A stretch of 64,000 nucleotides of DNA. It comes from Aliivibrio_A kagoshimensis (lineage in GTDB: Bacteria > Pseudomonadota > Gammaproteobacteria > Enterobacterales > Vibrionaceae). This document shows, piece after piece, positions 26,100-35,461 of the stretch. The position numbers and the translations under genes are program-made. Below the pieces are notes generated by a model. That model was not told the origin of the DNA, made no database searches, and saw nothing but the letters and a program-made list of their open reading frames with translations. The stretch lies in contig NZ_JAKJSQ010000017.1 in NCBI RefSeq assembly GCF_050337105.1, forward strand, positions 1 through 64,000. The letters run 5' to 3'. Every line of letters begins with the position of its first letter. The stretch's first letter is position 1.

Positions 26100-26519
26100 T
26101 TAACGTCTTTTGGTCAATTCGATCACTCGAAGTTGAGCAATAGCTTTAATTAAATCACTTGCCGCTTGTGCAAAGTCAACGTCACTGTGCTGATTCTGGA
26201 TATGTTCCTCAGCTTTGCGTTTAGCTTCTTCAGCCTTTGCCGCATCAAGATCTTCACCACGAATCGCTGTATCAGCTAACACAGTAGATGAGTTAGCTTG
26301 AATTTCAACGAAGCCACCAGAGACATATAAAATCTCTTCGTGACCGTGCTGTTTCACAATACGCACCATACCAGGTTTAATAGCGGTCAGCAGGGGAGCA
26401 TGGCCATGATAGATACCAAGCTCACCTTCGCTACCGGACACTTGAAATGTTTCAACAAGGCCAGAAAAGATCTTCTTCTCTGCGCTTACTACATCCAAGT
26501 GAAAGGTCATTGCTGCCAT
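26100..26519 (-). CDS. atpC: ATP synthase F1 epsilon subunit
   Basis: A central-stalk subunit that couples rotation and can inhibit ATP hydrolysis. 139 residues, the same length as in E. coli; the beta-sandwich part contains SGSEGELGIYHGHAPLLTAI, and the C-terminal helices contain AKRKAEEH and AIAQLRVIEL. Last gene of the atp operon, 18 bp after atpD. Confidence 0.97.
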   Translation of the reverse strand: MAAMTFHLDVVSAEKKIFSGLVETFQVSGSEGELGIYHGHAPLLTAIKPGMVRIVKQHGHEEILYVSGGFVEIQANSSTVLADTAIRGEDLDAAKAEEAKRKAEEHIQNQHSDVDFAQAASDLIKAIAQLRVIELTKRR

Positions 26520-26537
26520 ATTGCCTCCTAGTCTGCT

Positions 26538-27941
26538 TTACAGCTTCTTAGCATTCTCAAGCGCATCTTCAATAGTACCGCAGTACATGAATGCTTGCTC
26601 AGGAATGTCATCGTAATCACCAGCTAATAGACCTTTAAAGCCACGTAGTGTCTCTTTAAGAGGTACGTAGATTCCTGGGTCACCAGTGAATACTTCAGCT
26701 ACGTGGTAAGGCTGAGTTAAGAAACGCTCAATCTTACGTGCACGAGATACAACTTGCTTATCTTCTTCAGATAGCTCGTCCATACCAAGGATAGCAATGA
26801 TGTCTTTTAGCTCTTTATAGCGCTGAAGAGTTGACTGTACACCACGTGCAATATCATAGTGCTCTTGACCAACAACCAATGGATCTAACTGACGTGACGT
26901 CGAGTCCAATGGGTCAATCGCAGGGTATAGACCCATAGCAGCGATATTACGGTTAAGTGCAACGGTCGCATCCAAGTGAGCAAACGTTGTTGCTGGAGAC
27001 GGATCGGTGTAGTCATCCGCAGGTACGTATACCGCCTGAATCGAGGTAATAGAACCTGACTTAGTCGATGTGATACGTTCCTGTAGAACACCCATTTCTT
27101 CAGCAAGTGTTGGCTGATAACCTACCGCAGATGGCATACGACCCAATAGAGCCGATACTTCTGTTCCCGCAAGGGTATAACGGTAAATGTTATCTACAAA
27201 CAGTAGAACGTCACGGCCTTCATCACGGAAGCGCTCAGCCATTGTTAGGCCTGTAAGTGCTACACGTAGACGGTTACCAGGAGGCTCATTCATCTGTCCG
27301 TAAACCATCGCTACTTTTGATTCTTCAGGTTTTTCGATGTTTACAACACCTGCTTCCTGCATTTCAAAGTAGAAATCGTTACCTTCACGAGTACGTTCAC
27401 CAACGCCCGCAAATACTGATAAACCTGAGTGTTGCAGTGCGATGTTGTTGATAAGTTCCATCATGTTGACGGTTTTACCTACACCTGCACCACCGAATAG
27501 ACCGATTTTACCACCTTTAGCAAATGGGCAAATCAAGTCGATTACTTTTACACCGGTTTCAAGTAGTTCAGTCGAGTTTGACTGATCTTCATAGCTTGGC
27601 GCTTCACGGTGAATAGAGTAACGCTCTTCTTCACCAATCTCACCACACTCATCAATCGGGTCACCTAGAACGTTCATGATACGTCCTAGAGTCTTAGTAC
27701 CAACTGGTACTTGAATTGGAGCGTTAGTGCTTTCTACTACCAAACCGCGACGTAAACCGTCAGAGCTACCCATGGCGATTGCGCGAACAATACCGCCACC
27801 AGTCTGCTGCTGAACTTCAAGAACTAGACGCTCTTTAGAGTCAACAACATTCAGAGCATCATATACCTTAGGTACTTCGCCCTGCGCAAACTCTACGTCG
27901 ACTACCGCACCGATGATCTGTACGATCTTACCTGTAGCCAT
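26538..27941 (-). CDS. atpD: ATP synthase F1 beta subunit
   Basis: The catalytic ATPase subunit. 467 residues; Walker A GGAGVGKT near residue 149, the catalytic Glu in GERTREG near 180, and the Walker B region VLLFVDNIYR near 236. Tyr replaces Phe in the usual DNIFR, which is a conservative change. Codon use and spacing are those of the operon. Confidence 0.98.
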   Translation of the reverse strand: MATGKIVQIIGAVVDVEFAQGEVPKVYDALNVVDSKERLVLEVQQQTGGGIVRAIAMGSSDGLRRGLVVESTNAPIQVPVGTKTLGRIMNVLGDPIDECGEIGEEERYSIHREAPSYEDQSNSTELLETGVKVIDLICPFAKGGKIGLFGGAGVGKTVNMMELINNIALQHSGLSVFAGVGERTREGNDFYFEMQEAGVVNIEKPEESKVAMVYGQMNEPPGNRLRVALTGLTMAERFRDEGRDVLLFVDNIYRYTLAGTEVSALLGRMPSAVGYQPTLAEEMGVLQERITSTKSGSITSIQAVYVPADDYTDPSPATTFAHLDATVALNRNIAAMGLYPAIDPLDSTSRQLDPLVVGQEHYDIARGVQSTLQRYKELKDIIAILGMDELSEEDKQVVSRARKIERFLTQPYHVAEVFTGDPGIYVPLKETLRGFKGLLAGDYDDIPEQAFMYCGTIEDALENAKKL

Positions 27942-27976
27942 CGTTAATCCTCTAAACTTTTAGTTTATTCCTATGC

Positions 27977-28843
27977 TTAAACCGCTGCAGCGCCTGAAAC
28001 AATCTCTGACAACTCTTGTGTAATCGCACTTTGACGTGCTTTGTTATACACAAGTTGTAGGTCATCGATTAAGTCGCTTGCATTATCAGTTGCCGCTTTC
28101 ATCGCAATCATACGCGCTGCTTGTTCACAGGCTAGGTTCTCTACAACCGCTTGGTACACTTGTGATTCGACATAGCGAATAAGCAGTGACTCAAGAAGTT
28201 GTTTAGGCTCAGGCTCATAAATATAGTCCCAAGAATGATTGCGTTTCATTGCTTCATCTTCCGATTTAGGCAAAGGAAGCAATTGATCGATCGTTGGTGC
28301 TTGTACCATAGTGTTGACAAATTTATTGTTCACTATGTACAGGCGATCCAATTGGCCTTCATCATATTTCTTCAGCATTACACCAACAGTACCGATGAGC
28401 TCTTCCACGCTAGGTGAATCACCTAAACCTGAAACTTGAGCGACAACGTTACCGCCGTAGCTGTTGAAAAATGCAGTGGCTTTAGTACCAATAAGGCCTA
28501 AATCAATTTCTGCACCTTTTTCAGACCACTCTTTCATCTCTGTAATGACATTTTTAAATAAATTAATATTTAAACCACCACAAAGACCGCGGTCTGTAGA
28601 AATAATGATGTAGCCTACGCGCTTGGCTTCTCGCTCCTCAAGATAAGGATGACGATACTCTAAATTACCAAGGGCTAAATGACCGATCACTTTACGTATT
28701 GTTTCAGCATATGGACGTGACGCTTCCATTGAGTCTTGAGTACGACGCATTTTTGAAGCGGCAACCATCTCCATTGCCTTAGTGATCTTTTGAGTGCTTT
28801 GTACACTCCCGATCTTATTACGAATCTCTTTAGCACCGGCCAT
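27977..28843 (-). CDS. atpG: ATP synthase F1 gamma subunit
   Basis: The rotor shaft inside the alpha3beta3 head. 288 residues. The N-terminal coiled-coil helix (MAGAKEIRNKIGSVQST) and the C-terminal helix (LQLVYNKARQSAITQELSEI) are conserved. 35 bp from atpD and 45 bp from atpA. Confidence 0.97.
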   Translation of the reverse strand: MAGAKEIRNKIGSVQSTQKITKAMEMVAASKMRRTQDSMEASRPYAETIRKVIGHLALGNLEYRHPYLEEREAKRVGYIIISTDRGLCGGLNINLFKNVITEMKEWSEKGAEIDLGLIGTKATAFFNSYGGNVVAQVSGLGDSPSVEELIGTVGVMLKKYDEGQLDRLYIVNNKFVNTMVQAPTIDQLLPLPKSEDEAMKRNHSWDYIYEPEPKQLLESLLIRYVESQVYQAVVENLACEQAARMIAMKAATDNASDLIDDLQLVYNKARQSAITQELSEIVSGAAAV

Positions 28844-28888
28844 CGTTACTCTCCGTCTTATCGGTGACCCATATAGGCCACCAACGAA

Positions 28889-30430
28889 TTACCAGGTCTG
28901 GGTTGCTTTGAAATCGTCAACCAGCTTAGTAAGCTGACCTTCGATATCTTTATCGTAAGCACCCGTTTCATCAATCTTAGAAGCAAGATCGGCGTGTTGA
29001 CCTCGAGCAAACGACAGCAATGCACTTTCAAAATCAGCCAGTTTATTAAGCTCGATATCGCCTAAATAACCTTTCTCAGCTGCAAAAAGAACCATCGCTT
29101 GATCAAAAACAGACATTGGTGCGTACTGTTTTTGCTTCATAAGTTCGGTAACTTTCTGACCGTGGTCTAGCTGTTTCTTAGTTGCTTCGTCAAGATCCGA
29201 TGAGAACTGAGCAAATGCTGCCAATTCACGGTACTGTGCAAGAGCGGTACGAATACCACCAGACAGTTTCTTAACGATTTTAGTTTGCGCAGCACCACCT
29301 ACACGAGAAACAGAGATACCTGGATCAACTGCTGGACGTACGCCGGCGTTGAACAGTTCTGTTTGTAGGAAGATCTGGCCATCGGTAATCGAAATTACGT
29401 TTGTAGGTACAAACGCAGAGACATCACCTGCTTGTGTTTCGATAATAGGTAGAGCAGTTAAAGAACCTGTTTTACCTTTCACTTCACCGTTAGTGAATTT
29501 TTCTACGTACGCTTCGCTTACACGAGCAGCACGCTCAAGCAGACGGGAGTGAAGGTAGAATACATCACCTGGGTAAGCTTCACGTCCTGGTGGACGCTTA
29601 AGTAGCAGGGAAATCTGACGATACGCTACCGCTTGCTTAGACAGATCATCATAAACGATCAGTGCATCTTCACCGCGGTCACGGAAGTATTCACCCATTG
29701 CGCAACCAGCATAAGGAGCTAGATATTGCAGTGCTGCAGACTCAGAGGCAGACGCAACAACAACAATCGTGTTAGCTAGCGCTCCGTGCTCTTCTAGTTT
29801 GCGAACTACGTTAGAGATTGTTGATGCCTTCTGGCCAATCGCTACGTAGATAGAGTAAATACCAGAATTTCTCTGGTTGATAATTGCATCGAGTGCCAGT
29901 GCTGTTTTACCAGTCTGACGGTCTCCGATGATAAGCTCACGCTGACCACGACCCACAGGGATCATTGAGTCAACTGACTTATAACCAGTTTGTACAGGTT
30001 GATCAACCGATTTACGGTCGATAACACCTGGTGCAATTACTTCGATAGGAGAAGTAAGTTTAGCATCAATAGGACCTTTACCATCAATTGGTTGACCTAG
30101 CGTGTTTACAACACGACCAAGCATTTCTGGACCTACTGGTACTTCAAGAATACGACCAGTACCTGTTACTTTCATGCCTTCCTGAAGGTCGACATATGGA
30201 CCCATTACAACTGCACCAACTGAGTCACGCTCAAGGTTAAGTGCAAGTGCAAAACGGCCACCTGGTAGTTCAATCATTTCGCCTTGCATTACATCCGCAA
30301 GGCCATGGATTCGAATGATACCATCGCTTACAGAAACGATAGTACCTTCATTGCGAGCTTCACTAACAACGCTGAATTTCTCAATACGTTGTTTGATCAG
30401 ATCACTAATTTCCGTGGAATTAAGTTGCAT
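28889..30430 (-). CDS. atpA: ATP synthase F1 alpha subunit
   Basis: The non-catalytic nucleotide-binding subunit. 513 residues from the ATG at 30430, which has GGAG at 8 bases; the frame is open to 30448 but that would overlap atpH. P-loop GDRQTGKT near residue 169; the arginine finger lies in SRVGGAAQ near 373. N-terminus MQLNSTEISDLI as in E. coli. Confidence 0.98.
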   Translation of the reverse strand: MQLNSTEISDLIKQRIEKFSVVSEARNEGTIVSVSDGIIRIHGLADVMQGEMIELPGGRFALALNLERDSVGAVVMGPYVDLQEGMKVTGTGRILEVPVGPEMLGRVVNTLGQPIDGKGPIDAKLTSPIEVIAPGVIDRKSVDQPVQTGYKSVDSMIPVGRGQRELIIGDRQTGKTALALDAIINQRNSGIYSIYVAIGQKASTISNVVRKLEEHGALANTIVVVASASESAALQYLAPYAGCAMGEYFRDRGEDALIVYDDLSKQAVAYRQISLLLKRPPGREAYPGDVFYLHSRLLERAARVSEAYVEKFTNGEVKGKTGSLTALPIIETQAGDVSAFVPTNVISITDGQIFLQTELFNAGVRPAVDPGISVSRVGGAAQTKIVKKLSGGIRTALAQYRELAAFAQFSSDLDEATKKQLDHGQKVTELMKQKQYAPMSVFDQAMVLFAAEKGYLGDIELNKLADFESALLSFARGQHADLASKIDETGAYDKDIEGQLTKLVDDFKATQTW

Positions 30431-30444
30431 TTTGCATGCTCCAA

Positions 30445-30978
30445 TCAAGACTGCAATGCATCGCTCAGTCTACGTATACTAGTACGCGCTGAGTTATCGA
30501 TGACTAAATCTCCGGCTCGTATAACGACCCCACCAAGTAGAGTCTCATCTACACTGCAATTCAGCTTTACTTTACGTTCTAGACGCGCTTCAAGTTTTGT
30601 ACCAATATTAGCAAGTTGACTTTCTGAGAGTGCTACTGCAGAAGTGACTTCTACATCCATCACTCTTTCATGCTCAGCTTGCAGTGTTAGAAATAACTCC
30701 AACACACTTGGTAGTGCTTTTAAGCGTCCATTTTCAGCCATTACTTTAATAAAGTTTTGGCCAAATTCGTCGAGTTGCTCTTCACAAACAGAAGTGAATA
30801 TTTCAGATAACTGAGGAGCTGAAACAGCACCATTAATCAGTTCTTTCATATCATCGTTGTTTGCTACTTCAGCAGTAAAGGTAAGCATTTGACCCCATTT
30901 GGTCATCTCACCTTTCTCAACAGCAAAGTCAAAAGCTGCTTTAGCGTAGGGGCGTGCGATTGTTGTCATTTCCGACAT
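30445..30978 (-). CDS. atpH: ATP synthase F1 delta subunit
   Basis: Joins the peripheral stalk to the top of F1. 177 residues, identical in length to E. coli AtpH; the N-terminus ARPYAKAAFDFAVEKG and the C-terminal VVIRAGDLVIDNSARTSI are typical. It lies 16 bp after atpF. Confidence 0.96.
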   Translation of the reverse strand: MSEMTTIARPYAKAAFDFAVEKGEMTKWGQMLTFTAEVANNDDMKELINGAVSAPQLSEIFTSVCEEQLDEFGQNFIKVMAENGRLKALPSVLELFLTLQAEHERVMDVEVTSAVALSESQLANIGTKLEARLERKVKLNCSVDETLLGGVVIRAGDLVIDNSARTSIRRLSDALQS

Positions 30979-30994
30979 ATGCTGCCCCCTCTAC

Positions 30995-31465
30995 TTATAA
31001 CTTAGCAGTGATGCTATCAAGAATATCGCTATGAGCTTGTTCATCAATAGAACGCTCTAGGATTTTCTCGGCACCAATCACGGCCAGAGTTGCAACCTGT
31101 TTACGCAGTTCATCACGTGCACGATTACGTTCGGTTTCAATTTCAGCTTCACCTTGAGTAAGGATATTTTGACGCTCAGCAAGCGCTTCCTCACGGGCTT
31201 CATCCAAAATTTTATTCTTACGAATATTCGCTTGGTCAATGATCTCGGTTGCAGTACGTTTTGCCTCTTTTAATTTATCAGAGGCATTTGCTTGGGCTAG
31301 GCTCAAGTCTTTAGCAGCGCGATCCGCAGCAGCTAAACCGTCAGCTATATTTTTCTGACGTTCTTCAATCGCAGTAATAAGTGGTGGCCATACATATTTC
31401 ATGCAGAACCAAACAAATAGTACAAAGGCGATTGCCTGACCCAGCAGAGTTGCGTTCATATTCAC
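30995..31465 (-). CDS. atpF: ATP synthase Fo b subunit
   Basis: The peripheral stalk, a dimer. 156 residues: one N-terminal membrane helix (LLGQAIAFVLFVWFCMKYV), then a long charged, Ala-rich helix of coiled-coil type reaching to the C-terminus. A second ATG two codons later is possible, but MNMNATLLG aligns with E. coli MNLNATILG. Confidence 0.96.
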   Translation of the reverse strand: MNMNATLLGQAIAFVLFVWFCMKYVWPPLITAIEERQKNIADGLAAADRAAKDLSLAQANASDKLKEAKRTATEIIDQANIRKNKILDEAREEALAERQNILTQGEAEIETERNRARDELRKQVATLAVIGAEKILERSIDEQAHSDILDSITAKL

Positions 31466-31518
31466 CGCATACTCTCCTATGTTTGCAAGTTAGAAAAAAT
31501 ACCGAAAAAGATAATTAA

Positions 31519-31758
31519 TTATCCGGCGACCGCAAACATAATATAAAGGCTTAAACCTACAGTAATCATTGGGATCGCATCAACCAGACCCATAACGATG
31601 AAGAACTGTGTACGAAGTAGAGGGATCAAATCAGGTTGGCGAGCTGCACCTTCCAAGAATTTACCACCTAACATACCAATACCAATTGCCGCACTGATAG
31701 CAGCTAAACCCATCATAATAGCAACTGCAAGGTACAGAATTGTTTCTGTCATTTCCAT
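31519..31758 (-). CDS. atpE: ATP synthase Fo c subunit
   Basis: The proteolipid ring subunit: two membrane helices joined by the polar loop ARQPDLIP, with the ion-carrying Asp in GLVDAIPMI. 79 residues from the ATG at 31758, which has GGAG (31765-31768) six bases upstream; the TTG at 31770 lies within the ribosome site and is unlikely. The helix lacks the Gln and Glu set of Na+-type rings, so H+ coupling is expected. Confidence 0.96.
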   Translation of the reverse strand: MEMTETILYLAVAIMMGLAAISAAIGIGMLGGKFLEGAARQPDLIPLLRTQFFIVMGLVDAIPMITVGLSLYIMFAVAG

Positions 31759-31801
31759 GTATAACTCCAATTTCTAACTAAGTGTTGTTTTAAAAATACA
31801 A

Positions 31802-32581
31802 TTAATGATCTTCTGATGCTTGTGACAGATAAACGATTGTCAGCACCATAAATATAAATGATTGTAGCGTGATGATTAAAATATGAAAAATAGCCCAAGG
31901 AACTGATAATAACCATTGAGACCACCAAGGCAATAACCCTGCGATCAAAATAAATATCAACTCACCTGCGTACATATTCCCAAACAATCGGAGACCTAAA
32001 GAAACAGGTTTTGCGATTAAAGTTACCCCTTCCAATATCAAGTTCACTGGGATAAATGCCCAATGGTTGAATGGTTGTAAGGTTAACTCTTTAGCAAATC
32101 CTTTTACTCCTTTAATTTTGATGCTGTAGAACAGAATCAAAAAGAACACACCTAATGCCATTGATAACGTAATGTTAACGTCAGCAGTAGGTACGACACG
32201 AAGATAAGGTACACCAAGAACTTGAGCTGTATGAGGCAGAAAATCAACCGGAATCAAATCCATTAAGTTCATTAGGAAAACCCATCCGAAAATGGTTAAC
32301 GCTAATGGAGCAATTAATGTACTCTTTCCATTGAAAATATCTTTTATGGTTCCATCGACAAATTCAACAATCATCTCGACAAAGCACTGAAGCTTGCCTG
32401 GTACTCCTACTGTTGCTTTTACAGCAACACGACGGAAAAGCCAAAGCATACCAGCACCCGTAAGCACAGAGAAAATCATAGAATCTATATTAAGACTCCA
32501 AAATCCTTCTCCAGAACTTAAAAAGGTAAGGTGGTGTGCAATGTATTCCTGAGCAGTCAGAGCTTCACCTGAACCAGCCAT
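31802..32581 (-). CDS. atpB: ATP synthase Fo a subunit
   Basis: The stator channel subunit, an inner-membrane protein of 259 residues with several hydrophobic helices. The essential Arg lies in SLGLRLFGNMYAGEL near residue 200. First essential gene of the operon, 12 bp after atpI. Confidence 0.96.
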   Translation of the reverse strand: MAGSGEALTAQEYIAHHLTFLSSGEGFWSLNIDSMIFSVLTGAGMLWLFRRVAVKATVGVPGKLQCFVEMIVEFVDGTIKDIFNGKSTLIAPLALTIFGWVFLMNLMDLIPVDFLPHTAQVLGVPYLRVVPTADVNITLSMALGVFFLILFYSIKIKGVKGFAKELTLQPFNHWAFIPVNLILEGVTLIAKPVSLGLRLFGNMYAGELIFILIAGLLPWWSQWLLSVPWAIFHILIITLQSFIFMVLTIVYLSQASEDH

Positions 32582-32593
32582 TAGATATCCTGT

Positions 32594-32968
32594 CTAGTTA
32601 CGATTAAGAAAAACATATGACGTAGCGTATTGTGTAAGTAGTGTGATTACATAAGCAGCTATAAATATAGCTATATTTATTGACATATATTTGAAAATAT
32701 AAATGAATAAACAGACGGAAACAGCCATCTTATAGATGGTGCCTAAATACGCTCTTGCAACAACTGCTTTGGCTGAAGTGTCACTAGATTTACTCATAAA
32801 TAAGTTAGCTAATAACATTGGCCCACAGTAAACTAGCCCCCCCAAAATAGCTGATATTCCAGCTATCTCACCTTGAGTATGATAGAGGAAACTCGCAAAA
32901 ACCGTCACAATAATCAATTGACATAAAAAGGCAACAATAGACCCTTTTAACCAACCATTGTTCAACAT
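32594..32968 (-). CDS. atpI: ATP synthase assembly protein AtpI (UncI)
   Basis: A four-helix membrane protein that helps c-ring assembly or Mg2+ supply. 124 residues from the ATG at 32968 (MLNNGWLKGS); another ATG at 32977 lies only two bases after AAGGA, too close, and the longer frame to 33073 has a non-membrane, Cys-rich N-terminus that looks non-coding. The sequence is diverged from E. coli AtpI, as is usual, and the position before atpB supports the call. Confidence 0.88.
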   Translation of the reverse strand: MLNNGWLKGSIVAFLCQLIIVTVFASFLYHTQGEIAGISAILGGLVYCGPMLLANLFMSKSSDTSAKAVVARAYLGTIYKMAVSVCLFIYIFKYMSINIAIFIAAYVITLLTQYATSYVFLNRN

Positions 32969-33111
32969 CAGCAACATTTCCTTTACCAAGACTCGGATTA
33001 TACATTCACCATTGCTTTTTACAACAATGCAGAATCTACAATTCATTGCTCTAGATCTAAATATTCGATGCAATTATCAACTTAAAGCTGACTTTCGGCT
33101 ACATAATTAGA

Positions 33112-34005
33112 CTAAGCGTTAAATTTCTCATCAAATATAGCAAGAATTTGCTGTAATTTGTCTCTCTCATCAAAACAAATTGTGAGTTTTCCTTTTCCAT
33201 TCACCGAGCGTGATATGGAAACCTCAGTTCCGAGTTTTTTCGACAACTGCGTAGAGATAGCTTGAGCATCGCTATCCACTGTTTTTATTGGCTTATCTTC
33301 AACAGGCGTTAGCATTTTTTTAACTAATTTCTCAGTTTCTCTAACAGTGAGCTTTTTGTTAGCAATTATTTCAGACGCTTCGCATTGTGCTTCACCGTCT
33401 AAGGCCAAAAGTGCACGTGCATGGCCCATCTCAATCACTTTTTTCTCAACCAAGCCTTTTACGGTTGATTCTAACTGATTAAGTCGTAATAAATTTGAAA
33501 CGGTTGTTCTTGATTTACCTACTATTTCAGCAACTTGCAAGTGAGTTAATTCGAACTCTTCTTGCAATCTTTCAAGTGCTTGAGCCTCTTCAATCACATT
33601 CAAGTCTTCACGTTGAATATTCTCTATTAGAGCCATCGCAATTGCCGCGCGGTCTTCAACGATTTTAACAATACAAGGAACGACTTTTAGTCCCGCTTTA
33701 CGTGATGCTCTCCAACGACGTTCTCCGGCAATGATCTCATAACGACCATCAGCAACTGAGCGAACGACGATAGGTTGAATAATTCCTTGAGAACTGATTG
33801 AAGCGGCAAGTTCCTCCAGCGCAACAGAATCCATATCTTTTCTTGGTTGATACTGACCCGGCTGCAGGTGATTAATCGATATATCAATTAAATTGGAGTC
33901 CGATGAAAGTGCTTGACTGCTCACGGCCACTTGCTGTTTCTCTCTGGCAAGTGAGCTGGTTGCAAGCAGTGCATCTAGTCCTTTACCTAAGCCACGTTTA
34001 CTCAT
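33112..34005 (-). CDS. parB: Chromosome-partitioning protein ParB
   Basis: A CTP-dependent DNA clamp that loads at parS and spreads. 297 residues: N-terminal MSKRGLGKGLDALL, the CTP-binding box GERRWRASRKAG near residue 97, the helix-turn-helix around LTHLQVAEIVGKSRTTVSN, and a C-terminal dimer domain. It lies 4 bp after parA. A perfect parS site is at 62276-62291, in fadB. Confidence 0.96.
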   Translation of the reverse strand: MSKRGLGKGLDALLATSSLAREKQQVAVSSQALSSDSNLIDISINHLQPGQYQPRKDMDSVALEELAASISSQGIIQPIVVRSVADGRYEIIAGERRWRASRKAGLKVVPCIVKIVEDRAAIAMALIENIQREDLNVIEEAQALERLQEEFELTHLQVAEIVGKSRTTVSNLLRLNQLESTVKGLVEKKVIEMGHARALLALDGEAQCEASEIIANKKLTVRETEKLVKKMLTPVEDKPIKTVDSDAQAISTQLSKKLGTEVSISRSVNGKGKLTICFDERDKLQQILAIFDEKFNA

Positions 34006-34009
34006 TCTC

Positions 34010-34810
34010 TTAGGCCTCTATTTTTTCGCTAGATACATGATTGTCAACTTCACTACGACGGATAATCTCACCCGCCAATGCAAGATACGCTTTAGCTCCT
34101 GCGGAGTATTTATCGTAATACATAGCTGGAAGACCATGACTAGGAGCTTCAGCTAAACGTACATTTCGAGGGATAACGGTTCTGTAAACTTTATCACCAA
34201 AGTGCTTTTTCAGCTGATCAGAAACCTCATTGGAGAGACGGTTTCTCGGATCAAACATGGTGCGCAGTAACCCTTCAATTTTTAGATCAGCATTGACGAC
34301 CGCAGCTAATTTACTGATGGTGTCCATTAATGCGGTCAAACCTTCTAATGCAAAGTACTCGCACTGCATAGGAACTAACACAGAGTCAGAGGCAGCCATG
34401 GCATTGATTGTAAGCAGGTTTAGTGCTGGTGGGCAATCGATAAAGATGAAATCATATTTTTCACGAACTGATGATAACGCTGTTCTTAAACGAACTTCAC
34501 GTGCAAACACTTCCATTAATTTGATTTCAGCCGCGGTCACATCCCCATTAGCAGAGATTAAATCATAACCCCCAGAGGTTGATTTTACGACCACCTCTTC
34601 AAACGGTGTCTCTTCTACCAGAAGATCATATGCAGTCGCATCGACTTGATACTTATCAACACCACTGGCCATAGTGGCATTACCTTGAGGATCCAAATCA
34701 ATAACCAGTACTTTGCGTTGAGTCGCTGCCATTGAAGCAGCCAAATTCACGCAAGTCGTTGTTTTACCAACGCCACCTTTCTGATTTGCTATGGATATTA
34801 TTCTGCCCAC
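34010..34810 (-). CDS. parA: Chromosome-partitioning ATPase ParA (Soj-like)
   Basis: A deviant-Walker ATPase that moves ParB-bound origins. 266 residues; P-loop KGGVGKTTTCVNLA at 11-24 with the signature Lys, and DLDPQGNAT near 40. Chromosomal type without an N-terminal HTH. It lies 11 bp after rsmG; rsmG-parA-parB is the normal origin-proximal order. Confidence 0.96.
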   Translation of the reverse strand: MGRIISIANQKGGVGKTTTCVNLAASMAATQRKVLVIDLDPQGNATMASGVDKYQVDATAYDLLVEETPFEEVVVKSTSGGYDLISANGDVTAAEIKLMEVFAREVRLRTALSSVREKYDFIFIDCPPALNLLTINAMAASDSVLVPMQCEYFALEGLTALMDTISKLAAVVNADLKIEGLLRTMFDPRNRLSNEVSDQLKKHFGDKVYRTVIPRNVRLAEAPSHGLPAMYYDKYSAGAKAYLALAGEIIRRSEVDNHVSSEKIEA

Positions 34811-34821
34811 GAATACCTCAC

Positions 34822-35457
34822 CTATTTATTAGTTGGAGACAAGGTTACTAGATGACGCTCGCCTTCTAACTCAGGAACTGTCAAAGCTTTGATGTCTGTC
34901 ACAGAACACCATTCTGGTAGTAGTGATATTTCATCTGTCGGATAGAGACCTTTCAAAGCCAGAAAGTGACCTGTTGTCTCTTTAGGTAAATGATGACACC
35001 AATTCACCATATCCGTCATCGATGCAAAAGCACGACTTAATACAATATCGAATTTCTCTTCTGGTTGAAAATCTTCAACTCTGCTTTGAACCGCCGTCAC
35101 ATTGGAAATATGAAGTTCGTGAATCACCTGCTTAATAAAGCGGATACGTTTTCCAAGGCTGTCGAGTAAAGTAAACGTTTTTTCCGGATTCATGATCGCT
35201 AATGGGATACCAGGAAGTCCAGGTCCCGTTCCCACATCTATCATGCTGTTGCCCTCTAAATGTGGGCTAACTACAATACTGTCCATGATATGCTTCACTA
35301 ACATGTCACTCGGCATTCTTACCGATGTCAGGTTATACGCTTTATTCCACTTATTGAGCAACTCAACGTAACCGATTAATTGATCTTTTTGCTGCTCAGT
35401 CACGGTTAAAGTGCTCTGTGCAATAAGCTGATTTAATCTCTTTTTTAACTCACTCAC
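34822..35457 (-). CDS. rsmG: 16S rRNA m7G527 methyltransferase RsmG
   Basis: A SAM-dependent methyltransferase of 16S G527 in the streptomycin site. 211 residues; SAM motif DVGTGPGLPGIPLA near residue 69, LSRAFASM near 137. It lies 4 bp after mnmG, an operon mnmG-rsmG-parAB. Confidence 0.95.
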   Translation of the reverse strand: MSELKKRLNQLIAQSTLTVTEQQKDQLIGYVELLNKWNKAYNLTSVRMPSDMLVKHIMDSIVVSPHLEGNSMIDVGTGPGLPGIPLAIMNPEKTFTLLDSLGKRIRFIKQVIHELHISNVTAVQSRVEDFQPEEKFDIVLSRAFASMTDMVNWCHHLPKETTGHFLALKGLYPTDEISLLPEWCSVTDIKALTVPELEGERHLVTLSPTNK

Positions 35458-35461
35458 TGCT

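Noticed and set aside
31768..31770. TTG start for atpE
   Set aside because: It lies inside the ribosome site; the ATG at 31758 gives the normal 79 residues.
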